Below are positions 1 through 9,304 of a stretch of DNA of 64,000 bases, in pieces. A program made the position numbers and the translations under genes. The stretch is from Amaurobius ferox (taxonomy: Eukaryota; Arthropoda; Arachnida; Araneae; Amaurobiidae). The stretch is taken from assembly GCA_951213105.1 (NCBI GenBank), contig OX578150.1, forward strand, positions 27,377,107 through 27,441,106, given 5' to 3'. The notes below the pieces were generated by a model, which did not search any database, was not told the origin of the DNA, and was given only the letters and a program-made list of their open reading frames with translations. Each line of letters starts with the position of its first letter. Positions within the stretch are counted from its first letter, which is position 1.

Positions 1-206
1 CATTCGTAGTAACGTTGATCTTCAATTTGACAAACACAGCCAACACATTTGAAAAGTTTTCTTACATGATACATCATGCTCTCATGAATACAAGAGATTA
101 ATTGTTCGAATGCAAAATTTTTGTCACAAATAACTGATGGTAGAAAGGTTATCGTGTCCTTTATTTTTAATATTTGAGCAGGAAGCCACTCTAGAAATAT
201 ACTTTC

Positions 207-929
207 TCAAAGTTCCATACTAATGTTGTTGACACAATTCATTAAACATGCTATTTGATTTTTATCTAAGGTAATATGACACTGCGTTAGACAAAATTTT
301 GAATCATATAATTGAATTATCTTCTGTAAATGAAGTTTTCCATTGTCATTGAAACAGAACAACTCATTGCGACTGACGAAAGAGGTATCCGTATATAGAC
401 TATTGAACGACCACAATTTTTGTGAAAATTCACTCCAAGTAGCAGGTGACAATGTAACCCATTCACGCGTAGGCACTAGTTCATTTCGTTCGTTAGAGAT
501 ATATCTCCATATATACACTTTTAGCTTCTCATGGCGAAGTTTCAAATATACATAGACACCAGAACCTAAATGCCAACGACGGAGTGCATCTTGCATGAAA
601 TCTGAAGAAGTAAATTCAGTCGAAACAGATTCTGTAGTGGCGGTTAACACTCCGCTGTGTGTTAGAGCACAAGAAAGCAGATCTTGAGATGGGTTTCCGA
701 CCTCGGTGAGGACTTGTGAATCGGCAGTGGTGGATGTTTCTGCTGGGGGTATGGAAGACATAAGATAGGTGTCTAACCAATCCACCACGAAGTTTGATGA
801 AGGTGAATTAATCAAATTTGAGACGATATCCACAGATTTTGTTTCATCTAGGACAGGAACCGACAACTCCACACTATTTCCACTAGAAATTAACTGTTCG
901 AGTGATGGCATACTTTGAATTTTAGACAT
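207..929 (-). CDS. PC4/Sub1-like domain protein, left palindrome copy
   Basis: This is an intronless 240-aa ORF with the same protein sequence as the right-arm copy at 2519-3241, read in the opposite direction. Residues about 119-175 resemble the PC4 (p15) single-strand DNA-binding fold: a hydrophobic strand 'VYVYLKL', a strand 'KVYIWRYI', then the family-like segment 'REWVTLSPATWSEF', comparable with the conserved 'KGISL..EQW' region of PC4/Sub1. The N-terminal 110 residues are Ser/Thr-rich and look disordered. The ORF closes with a TGA, after which the same frame stays open to the window edge (206-1). The function is not established: PC4 proteins are transcription coactivators in eukaryotes and also occur in phages and bacteria. 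The AT-rich single-exon form would also fit a gene acquired from a mobile element or large DNA virus, but nothing here proves that. Confidence 0.6.
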   Translation of the reverse strand: MSKIQSMPSLEQLISSGNSVELSVPVLDETKSVDIVSNLINSPSSNFVVDWLDTYLMSSIPPAETSTTADSQVLTEVGNPSQDLLSCALTHSGVLTATTESVSTEFTSSDFMQDALRRWHLGSGVYVYLKLRHEKLKVYIWRYISNERNELVPTREWVTLSPATWSEFSQKLWSFNSLYTDTSFVSRNELFCFNDNGKLHLQKIIQLYDSKFCLTQCHITLDKNQIACLMNCVNNISMEL

Positions 930-2518
930 TACTTGCAGATAGTATCATCCAAGTACCACATTCACAGTATAAGATTTATTTTTAAAACACTAAGATCTTA
1001 AAATACTATAAATTTGTCACAGCTATGAACGAACCGAACCTATCCACGCAACACCCAAGGTTGAAATGACTGATCAGGTTACGTCATAAGACTAATCACG
1101 TGACCTAAATCGAGTGTCGTGTGCAAATAGATTACATAAGATAAGACATGAAGGGGTTAGAACTTGCAATTTTCAATTAATCGCACAACATCGGTTTGTA
1201 CCAAGCGCAATTGTTATCGACGTGGGAGAGTGACTACATTATTTTATTCATCTTCGAAACCATAAAGTGGAAATGTGTACCAAAATTAGTTAAAATTCAT
1301 AATTTTTAATCACACTATCATTAAATACATAGGAAAATTTTGTATATTTTTATATCTTTAGCGGATATGCTTACCACATCGCACAGAATATACAAGAATA
1401 GTTAGCAAAAACATGAAAATAAACTTACAGAATGAGATCTTCACCAGCCGTCATCCATCCAAACTAGAAATGAACGATACTGCAATACTAAAATGAGAGC
1501 TTATCTTATCTAAGATCTAACATATGATGACATGCAAAAGTGTCACGTGACATTTTTTGACCAATCAGGTGCCGTTTCGGGCTATGTCACGTGACATTTT
1601 TTAACCAATCAGGTGTTGTTTCGACTATCACGTGATCTTTTAAGTGCCATTTCGCAGTGCATAGAACGTGCTTATTTTTTTAATTACTCACTATTTTTAA
1701 TTACTTATGATCACCTATTCATAATTATAAAAATAGGGAGTAATTAAAAATAGTGAATAATTAAAAAAATAAGCACGTTCTAAGCACTGCGAAATGGCAC
1801 TTAAAAGATCACGCAATATCCGCAATAAACAACACCTGATTGGTTAAAAAATGTCACGTGACATAGCACGAAACGGCACCTGATTGGTCAAAAAATGTCA
1901 CGTGACACTTTTGCATGTCATCATATGTTAGATCTTAGATAAGATAAGCTCTCATTTTAGTATTGCAGTATCGTTCATTTCTAGTTTGGATGGATGACGG
2001 CTGGTGAAGATCTCATTCTGTAAGTTTATTTTCATGTTTTTGCTAACTATTCTTGTATATTCTGTGCGATGTGGTAAGCATATCCGCTAAAGATATAAAA
2101 ATATACAAAATTTTCCTATGTATTTAATGATAGTGTGATTAAAAATTATGAATTTTAACTAATTTTGGTACATATTTCCACTTTATGGTTTCGAAGATGA
2201 ATAAAATAATGTAGTCACTCTCCCACGTCGATAACAATTGCGCTTGGTACAAACCGATGTTGTGCGATTAATTGAAAATTACAAGTTCTAACCCCTTCAT
2301 GTCTTATCTTATGTAATCTATTTGCACACGACACTCGATTTAGGTCACGTGATTAGTCTTATGACGTAACCTGATCAGTCATTTCAACCTTGGGTGTTGC
2401 GTGGATAGGTTCGGTTCGTTCATAGCTGTGACAAATTTATAGTATTTTAAGATCTTAGTGTTTTAAAAATAAATCTTATACTGTGAATGTGGTACTTGGA
2501 TGATACTATCTGCAAGTA
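930..2518. promoter_or_regulatory. Divergent promoter region with E-box and CCAAT modules
   Basis: This 1.6-kb region separates the two divergent ATGs and includes the palindrome centre. Perfect GTCACGTGAC decamers occur at 1542-1551, 1586-1595, 1853-1862 and 1897-1906, each followed (or preceded on the other strand) by 'CCAATCAGGTG'. Related sites are ATCACGTGAT at 1627-1636, ATCACGTGAC at 1095-1104 and GTCACGTGAT at 2344-2353. GTCACGTGAC is the binding core of bHLH-ZIP factors (USF/Max/MITF-TFE). The right-arm mirror of the 1627 site has been lost ('ATCACGCAAT', around 1808). No TATA box is clear. Function is inference from motif identity and repetition. Confidence 0.55.
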
Positions 2519-3241
2519 ATGTCTAAAATTCAAAGTATGCCATCACTCGAACAGTTAATTTCTAGTGGAAATAGTGTGGAGTTGTCGGTTCCTGTCCTAG
2601 ATGAAACAAAATCTGTGGATATCGTCTCAAATTTGATTAATTCACCTTCATCAAACTTCGTGGTGGATTGGTTAGACACCTATCTTATGTCTTCCATACC
2701 CCCAGCAGAAACATCCACCACTGCCGATTCACAAGTCCTCACCGAGGTCGGAAACCCATCTCAAGATCTGCTTTCTTGTGCTCTAACACACAGCGGAGTG
2801 TTAACCGCCACTACAGAATCTGTTTCGACTGAATTTACTTCTTCAGATTTCATGCAAGATGCACTCCGTCGTTGGCATTTAGGTTCTGGTGTCTATGTAT
2901 ATTTGAAACTTCGCCATGAGAAGCTAAAAGTGTATATATGGAGATATATCTCTAACGAACGAAATGAACTAGTGCCTACGCGTGAATGGGTTACATTGTC
3001 ACCTGCTACTTGGAGTGAATTTTCACAAAAATTGTGGTCGTTCAATAGTCTATATACGGATACCTCTTTCGTCAGTCGCAATGAGTTGTTCTGTTTCAAT
3101 GACAATGGAAAACTTCATTTACAGAAGATAATTCAATTATATGATTCAAAATTTTGTCTAACGCAGTGTCATATTACCTTAGATAAAAATCAAATAGCAT
3201 GTTTAATGAATTGTGTCAACAACATTAGTATGGAACTTTGA
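2519..3241 (+). CDS. PC4/Sub1-like domain protein, right palindrome copy
   Basis: This intronless 240-aa ORF starts at an ATG that is the first in-frame methionine after the divergent promoter region. The protein is identical to the left copy. The order is a Ser/Thr-rich N-terminus (1-110), a PC4-like segment (about 119-175, with Trp141, Trp157 and Trp165 in the positions expected for the beta-sheet and helix start), then a Cys-containing C-terminal part (190-240) not seen in PC4. It ends at TGA 3239-3241, but the frame then remains open for 130 codons (see the next entry), so the 240-aa product may be truncated relative to its ancestor. PC4 assignment rests on motif resemblance only. A profile search against Pfam PC4 would settle it. 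Confidence 0.65.
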   Translation: MSKIQSMPSLEQLISSGNSVELSVPVLDETKSVDIVSNLINSPSSNFVVDWLDTYLMSSIPPAETSTTADSQVLTEVGNPSQDLLSCALTHSGVLTATTESVSTEFTSSDFMQDALRRWHLGSGVYVYLKLRHEKLKVYIWRYISNERNELVPTREWVTLSPATWSEFSQKLWSFNSLYTDTSFVSRNELFCFNDNGKLHLQKIIQLYDSKFCLTQCHITLDKNQIACLMNCVNNISMEL

Positions 3242-3634
3242 GAAAGTATATTTCTAGAGTGGCTTCCTGCTCAAATATTAAAAATAAAGGACACGATAAC
3301 CTTTCTACCATCAGTTATTTGTGACAAAAATTTTGCATTCGAACAATTAATCTCTTGTATTCATGAGAGCATGATGTATCATGTAAGAAAACTTTTCAAA
3401 TGTGTTGGCTGTGTTTGTCAAATTGAAGATCAACGTTACTACGAATGTCTTTACAGCACTCCATTAGAAATGTACAACAGAGTGGCTGAACAGGTACTTC
3501 TAAATCTTGACATTAATAACATAGCAAAGAAAGTTTTGTTGCGTGGTGAAGAAGTCTTTTACTGGTATGATCGAAATTTTTTCAAGTCATTTAAATCAGA
3601 GGACTATGAATGTGCGATAAGGAAATTATTTTAA
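3242..3634 (+). other. In-frame 130-codon extension after the TGA
   Basis: Directly after the TGA at 3239-3241 the same frame is open for 130 codons and ends at TAA 3632-3634. An internal ATG at 3371 would give an 87-aa product. The segment looks like real protein: mixed hydrophobic and charged residues, a Cys cluster 'CVGCVC' followed by a Cys in 'YYEC', and several aromatic pairs near the C-terminus. The left arm shows the same open frame down to the window edge. Possible explanations are stop-codon readthrough, a recent nonsense mutation copied to both arms by gene conversion, or a separate downstream gene. There is no splice signal I can point to that removes the TGA. An AATAAA lies downstream at 3842-3847. 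Confidence 0.6.
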
Positions 3635-4065
3635 CTTGTTTGTTTAAATGTGCAACAAATAATGCTTAATGTGTATTTTATGAAGAATAGATTCATTAAA
3701 CAGATTTTTATCTTTCAAACTGAACTCCTTATTTACGTTCATCAACTCATTTTTAACATGTTTTATTTAAAAATGCTATGTGCTCGTAGGTTATGTATCT
3801 ATACATTCAAGTATAACAGGTTTACTAATATCGCTTTTTAAAATAAAATACAAAAAAAAATTAAAAATAAATTTATTCGAATCATATAAAATGTTTACAG
3901 TGGGAGTTTCGTAATGAACGATATTTGCACTTTACAGAGATTAATTTATAAAATTTATATTCAGTGTTAAAATTCTGAAATTATATAACCTTATTCATTA
4001 AAAATAAATGCTAAGTTATGTTCCATTCTCTAAAAGTATGAAGATTTATAAAGAATGTGGTGTTT
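3635..4065. other. AT-rich 3' flank of the palindrome gene
   Basis: This is the downstream region of the right-arm gene, with an AATAAA at 3842-3847. There is no credible coding sequence. A 63-codon open frame at 3650-3841 has the low-complexity composition expected by chance. Confidence 0.5.
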
Positions 4066-4154
4066 CAATCTCTAAGAATAGGTCGGCCACAGAGTTAGTT
4101 ACCGTAAGCTTTAGGGTTGGTCGTGTGGTCTGGGCCTTCCAATCTCTAAGAATA
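4066..4154 (+). mobile_element. Tiny retro-insertion with 15-bp target-site duplication (copy S1)
   Basis: A 59-bp insert (4081-4139), GC-rich against its flanks, sits between two exact copies of CAATCTCTAAGAATA (4066-4080 and 4140-4154). Its 3' end 'GGTCTGGGCCTTC' and the preceding 'AGTTACCGTAAGC' recur in the inserts at 42806-42908 (plus) and 24740-24802 (minus), so this is a repeat family with a constant 3' end. Variable 5' ends and long duplications fit target-primed insertion of a SINE or a severely 5'-truncated LINE. Confidence 0.75.
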
Positions 4155-5590
4155 GTGAAAATTCAGCCCTAGCTTCCTAAAAGTCTACGAAGTTGGGATT
4201 AATTTCATAGGAAGTGTAAAATTTTGTCTCAGATCTCAGTTTCGCCCTATCATTTTACAGGTGTTGTTAAATATGTACATTCAAATGTGGTCATTCATTA
4301 TGAATTGAATGATTTTATGGTGCACCTACAGCCGCGAGATCATAATATTCCTATTTGTATGTCAACAATGTCTCGTATTAAGATATCAAACCTCATTACA
4401 TGTTTCTTTTAAAGTGTTAAATGCATATCTTTCATATTTTAATATTATTACAATGTACTACACTTGGCCTAGAGGGTTAGTCTTTCATTTAAATTCAATG
4501 TTGACAATCGCATGTCCTTACAAACAAATCGTTAAGTGATATTCTATTCCCCTAATATTCATGACAGTTTTAAAAATATACCGATTTAAGACCTTTAGAC
4601 GTTAATGTAACATTAGAAACATATCTCTTATTCAGTAATTATCCACTAAGTATTGTGCAAATTTTATTAAAAAATCATAATTTTAAGTGCTAAAGGAGTC
4701 TTACGGCTTATGTAACATTAAAAAAATTCATTCTTAGTTCCCCAAACATATGCTAAGAACCAAACAATTCACTAAATTCATGAAATTTTAGGGTCTTTGA
4801 CCTCATGGAATATCGAAAACACATACTTCTAATTCCTCGTACATGCACTATGTGTCGAGTAATTTTTGCTAAATTAATTTTAAATGCCATAATTTTAAGC
4901 GATAAAGGAGTCTTAGACCTTGTGTAAGATTAAAAAAAAACTCCTAGTTCATCAAACATTCGTTAAGAAGCAAACAATTCGGTAAAATAGTAAAATACAC
5001 TCATGTCTGTGAAAATGCTCGATTCGTGTTCCTTAGCTTGTTAAATTCTAAACCTCGGTGTTAAAATTACATCCATCACTTTAAAAATGGTTAAATCGTA
5101 TACAATGCACTATCATGGATGAGATACACTATTTCACTCTTTACAGTTAAATTTACCTCATTTTTAGATCTCAATTAAAATTCATTAATATCCCAAATGG
5201 ATTTTGCTATTTTCTAATACATAACATTTTAGATGACTCTTTAAAATAACCCAGTATACTCTTAAAAATAATATGGATTCCAATTTTAGAAGACGTTGGT
5301 AAGAATATCCATGTCACAATACATATGCAAGTCTCATCTGTGTACAACATTAGCTTGTGAAGCGTTCAGTACTTTGCATTTTCTTATTTTAAAAATATCT
5401 CCCAATTATTCTATTCACTAATAATTCAGTAAACCTATTCATTTTACCTACGCCCTTCAATATACCAAAGTCTTGAATTTCCCATATATTTGAAAAGAAA
5501 TCAATACAGCCATTTTTCATCGCTAAAAGCAGTCGAAACGGATTCTGAAACTTGGCATAAAAAAAAATTGCGTAGCACACACAATCATTC
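4155..5590. repeat. AT-rich region with degenerate ~212-bp repeats
   Basis: No gene is seen. The segment starting 'CATAATTTTAAGTGCTAAAG' at 4676 recurs in diverged form at 4888 ('CATAATTTTAAGCGATAAAG'), including the later 'GGAGTCTTA' and 'AAGCAAACAATTC' blocks. Short open frames at 4224-4539 and 5389-5580 have no recognisable content. Confidence 0.5.
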
Positions 5591-5593
5591 TGA

Positions 5594-5985
5594 AAAGTGT
5601 CGAGTCATGTTCAGTCAGTAGTATAACCTATCATTAAAATCACACATGATATGTGAAAATAGACATTCAGTGTGATTTAAAATAGTTAAAGTATCGCGTT
5701 TCATAGCATTTTTATGAATATCATTAAAAGAAATCTGACAACATTCCCAGTAAAATTTAAAAAACATTGTCGAAACGTGTTCAGCCAGTAGTATAACCTA
5801 GCATTCAAATCTCACATGGTATGCGAAAATAGACATTCAGTGTGATTTAAAACAGTTAAAGTTTAGCGTTTCACAGCATTTGTATGAATATCCTTAAAAT
5901 ATTCCCAGTAAAATTAAAAAAAAAATTGTCGAAATGTGTTCAGCGAGTATTATAACCTATTCCTAAAATTTCGCATGCTTTTAAA
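5594..5985. repeat. Three diverged tandem repeats of ~160-170 bp
   Basis: Blocks beginning near 5598, 5768 and 5927 share 'TGTCGAAAYGTGTTCAGC' and 'GTATAACCTA'. The first two blocks also share 'AGACATTCAGTGTGATTTAA'. The DNA is non-coding and copies are decayed, so this looks like an old satellite. Confidence 0.7.
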
Positions 5986-6369
5986 ACATGTCAGTTTTAA
6001 CACAGACTCCCCTACTAATTCATTAAAATAATTAATTACCTTAGCTGGCATACGCGCACACACACCTCTTCTAAAAGGGCCAAATCTTGTTCCCAACTTG
6101 TGGTAACATCAAACATGCGATATGCTAGTTCGCTATGGAGTGTTAGAAATCCCCCCATTCCTTTAAAAGTCATCCAAAATACCCCAAAAATCATTTCATT
6201 AAAATGAATAAAATTCAATAACACATACATCCCGTCCTTAAAATTCTGATGAACGGCCAACGTAAAAAAAAATTATCTTCATTAAAACATGTATGAGCGT
6301 GAAGCTAAAAATATTAAGTCATCGTTCGACTAGCTAATTAAAAGAACACAAAAACCTCACTCGAAATTA

Positions 6370-7360
6370 ATTCTATTAAAATTCGTCGCTTGTATTTCAT
6401 ACAAGTGCCAATAGATGGCGCCATTATCACCGTCTAAAATTTCGTAAATGTCTTCAAGTACTTTCTAAACCATTTCATAAAAAAAAATTAATCACCCACG
6501 TTCCAATATTACAAAAATAATCCACCTATTAAAATTCAATTATGATTATATTCCATTTTTTCATAATACAATTTATTCATTTATTAAAAATAAATTAAAA
6601 TCTTAATTCCTTCGCACCATCCCCTCGTAGAAGTTCAGAAAATATTCTAAGTCCCCAACTCCATTCGCAGGGAAGACATCATTCATTATTTCATTCAAGT
6701 GCCAATAGAGGGCGCCATCACCGCCGTCTAAACTTTCGCAAATGTCTTCACTTTCCAAACCATTCCATAAAAAACAATAATTACCCAATCATTAAAAAAA
6801 AAATAATCCTCCTATTAAAATTCAATTATGAGTATATTCCATTTTTTCATAATACATTTTATTCATTTATTAAAAATGAATTAAAATCTTAATTCACTCG
6901 AACCATCCCTTCGTAGAAATTCAGAAAATATTCTAAGTATCCAGCTTCTTTCGCAGGGAAGATATCATTTAAAGCGCCAATAGAGGGCGCCATCCCCGCC
7001 GTCTAAACTTTCGTAAATGTCTTTAAGCATTTTCCAATTAAAAGATTCATTAACGCAAAAACCGCATTCAGAAATGAATTCTATTAAAATTCCTCACATG
7101 TATTTCATTCAAGTGTCAATAGAGGGCGCCATCACCGCCGTCTAAACTTTCGTAAATGTCTTCAAGCACTTTCCTAAACATTTCATAAAAACAATAATTA
7201 CCCAATCATTAAAAAAAATAATCCCCTTATTAAAATTCAATTATGAGTATATTCCATTTTTTTTTTCATAATACATTTTATTCATTTATTAAACATGAAT
7301 TAAAATCTTAATTCACTCGAACCATCCCCTCATAGAAGTTCCCAACTCCTTTCGCAGGAA
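6370..7360. repeat. Diverged tandem array with CTCF-like motifs
   Basis: Three long blocks share 'CCTATTAAAATTCAATTATG' (about 6525, 6811 and 7225) and the following 'ATATTCCATTTTTTCATAAT'. They also share 'CCGCCGTCTAAACTTTCG' and 'TCGCAGGGAAGA'. Four copies carry 'CCAATAGAGGGCGCC' or a one- to two-base variant, at 6407-6423, 6701-6717, 6976-6992 and 7115-7131, and a fifth related site lies outside the array at 7506-7522. The core 'TAGAGGGCGC' matches the central part of the animal CTCF recognition sequence. It is non-coding. Confidence 0.7.
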
Positions 7361-7395
7361 AGATATCAGTCATTCACCATCTGCCTACAAGTCTC

Positions 7396-7470
7396 AAAGT
7401 GTATACTGGTTAAAGCACTCTCCTACGGTGCAAGGGGTCCCCTGTTCGAATCCAGCTCAGTCCAGAACCA
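7396..7470 (+). repeat. tRNA-like relic (possible SINE head)
   Basis: An A-box-like 'ACTGGTTAAAGCAC' (about 7406) is followed 40-50 bp later by a canonical B-box 'GTTCGAATCC' (7443-7452). I could not fold a complete acceptor stem, and the anticodon arm is poor, so this is more likely a tRNA-derived SINE fragment or pseudo-tRNA than an active tRNA gene. Confidence 0.45.
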
Positions 7471-7581
7471 ATTCTTTCCTTTTAGCCAACACAGTTCACC
7501 AACCTGTCAATAGAGGGCGCTACCAAAATTTCCAAGATGGCCGCCAAGGTCTTCTTCAACCTCACTGTCTGTATCAGTACA

Positions 7582-7734
7582 TGACGTCAGCCGATAATCT
7601 TATCGAATGAGTCATCCGATAAGATAAGCCGGTGACGTCATCCGATAAGATAAGCTTATCAGTGACGTCATCTGATAAGATAAGCTGATGACGTCAACTG
7701 ATAAGATAACGTGACGTCATCCGCCGTGACGTCA
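7582..7734. promoter_or_regulatory. CRE / AP-1 / GATA tandem array
   Basis: Six perfect palindromic TGACGTCA octamers lie at 7582-7589, 7633-7640, 7663-7670, 7689-7696, 7712-7719 and 7727-7734. One AP-1-type TGAGTCA lies at 7608-7614. Between them are repeated 'GATAAGATAAG' (double GATA) blocks. Spacing is mostly 23-30 bp, so it is a short tandem repeat whose unit combines a CRE/ATF site with GATA sites. No coding sequence overlaps it. An enhancer-like role is inference. Confidence 0.7.
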
Positions 7735-7807
7735 TCCATGCTCTCTTGCTCCTGCTGAGGTTGAACACCCTTTCCTCTACTACTGCTGTCATTCGATGTC
7801 TATTAAA

Positions 7808-8750
7808 AAAATCTGATGTGGGCAACACATGACTTTCCTTGTATAATGTAATGAATTTACTACCTTTACAGTAAAAAAATAGGTTTTTCTTATAGTAAAT
7901 ACTAATATTCTTTTCAATATATTGAATTTTCGACAATTAGTCGTCATTTTCATTGATTTAGCGTCATTTTTATCCATTTGGCGAGATTTTCGTTAATTTG
8001 GCAACATTTCAAAAAGTCGCCAAGTTGGCGACATTCCGCCAAATTCGTCGCCAAAAGCTCGCCAAGCGTTATGGACTAAGAAATAAGTTATTCTTACAGC
8101 AGATAAATGACTATTGACGTTCAAATACAAAAGTATTACTTAAAGTATCTTTTTTCATGAATGGAACGAGCTAGATCCACGAGAATGATGTCACCCAATT
8201 TATCGCATGGTATTACATATGAAAAGTAAACGTGTTTCTCAATAGGAAATTTTTTTATTTTATTTTATATTACTTTTTGATAATTTTTTTTAAAAAATGT
8301 ACAATATCTCGAGAACGGTTCATGTTAGCCTTCTAAAATTTATGTCAATCGTTTTCTAATGAAAAATTACATAAGAAATGTCTATTTGCGTAACTTTATT
8401 AGTGGTTTTGATTTTTTGACGATTTTTTCAAATTTTCATTCGAAAATTTAGGGGGATTCTGAACATTCGATTGCGTATAAAAGCAATAGGCTTCCAGTGT
8501 TTACGGATTGTGATTTTCGTACCAAATTTTGTTCGAATCGGTCCATTCGTTCGTCAGTTATCGTCTCCACAGACTCACTGACACACACACACACACACAC
8601 ATACACACACACACACAGACATCACTTCAAAAATGTTTGATTCGTGATCAGGGATGCTTGAAACGTGCTCTCCCGTCGAAAACTCGAATTCGAATTTTCG
8701 ACCACGTCACAATACTTTCCTTATACATTATGTATATAAGGAAAGTAAAA
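7808..8750 (+). mobile_element. Family A repeat, copy A1
   Basis: It starts with 'TCTGATGTGGGCAACACATG' followed by 'ACTTTCC' and ends in the hairpin 'ACTTTCCTTATACATTATG'...'AAGGAAAGTA'. Inside are self-complementary 'GTCGCC/GGCGAC' blocks around 8020-8065, an 'ATCTCGAGAACGGTTCATG' block and a (CA)n tract at 8579-8618. There is no coding capacity. Subterminal inverted motif, internal microsatellite and terminal 3' hairpin are the design of Helentron-associated/DINE-1-like non-autonomous elements. That class assignment is inference. Confidence 0.75.
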
Positions 8751-8755
8751 ATTGC

Positions 8756-9135
8756 ATAAGAAATGATCATTCATGAAAAAAAAATTGAATTCTGAAATCC
8801 AAATTGAAAATTCTAACTTTTTACCGATTTTTTCAAAAATTAACTCTAAAATTCAGGATGTCTTCCGAAAATTTGATTACGATTATAATCGATAAAGTTC
8901 AAGTAATTACAGATTCTAATATTTTAACCAATTGAACCAAATTTCGTTTCATACGCTCCATTCGCTCGTGAGATATCGCATCCACAGGCCCACGGACACA
9001 CACACACACTAACATACACACTAACATACTATACTGACACACAGACATCAAATCAGAAACGGACGATTCAAGTTCAGGGATATTTGAAACGGGCTCTTCC
9101 ACCTTAATTTCGAATTTTCGTTACAATACTTTTCC
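8756..9135 (+). mobile_element. Diverged 3' part of a family A-like repeat
   Basis: It runs parallel to the 3' half of copy A1: 'TCAAAAATTAACTCTAAAATTC', the 'CGCTCCATTCGCTCGTGAGATATCG' counterpart, a (CA)n/ACATAC tract and 'TTTCGAATTTTCG' near the end. Sequence is clearly diverged. It lies between oppositely oriented copies A1 and A2. Confidence 0.55.
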
Positions 9136-9140
9136 TATAT

Positions 9141-9269
9141 TACTTTCCTTATATACATAATGTATAAGGAAAGTATTGTGACCTGGTCGAAAATTCGAAT
9201 TCGAGTTTTCGACGGGAGAGCACGTTTCAAGCATCCCTGATCACGAATCGAACATTTTTGAAGTGATGT

Positions 9270-9304
<35 letters not shown>

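Larger units (their letters stand above)
1..3447. repeat. Large near-perfect inverted repeat (palindrome)
   Basis: Left arm 1-1705 and right arm 1739-3447 are reverse complements. Positions pair to a constant sum of 3448 from the window edge to about position 1615, then to 3444 after a 4-bp indel near 1620/1825. The spacer is about 33 bp (1706-1738). I saw only a handful of substitutions, all in the inner non-coding part (for example near 1275, 1580, 1665 and 1688), while the distal coding part looks identical. The left arm runs off the window, so full length is unknown. This is either a genuine palindrome kept homogeneous by gene conversion, a recent inverted duplication, or an assembly fold-back. 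The differences between the arms argue against a simple fold-back artefact. Confidence 0.95.

Noticed and set aside
3239..3241. TGA as selenocysteine codon
   Set aside because: No SECIS-like stem-loop could be recognised by eye downstream and the flanking residues do not resemble a known selenoprotein. Readthrough or nonsense mutation is simpler, but a SECIS search was not possible.
4560..7360. CRISPR-like array because of regularly returning short motifs
   Set aside because: The genome is eukaryotic, the returning phrase is short and degenerate, the spacing is irregular and there are no cas genes.
7399..7470. Functional tRNA gene
   Set aside because: A- and B-box-like motifs are present, but no complete acceptor stem and a poor anticodon arm. 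Kept only as a tRNA-like relic.
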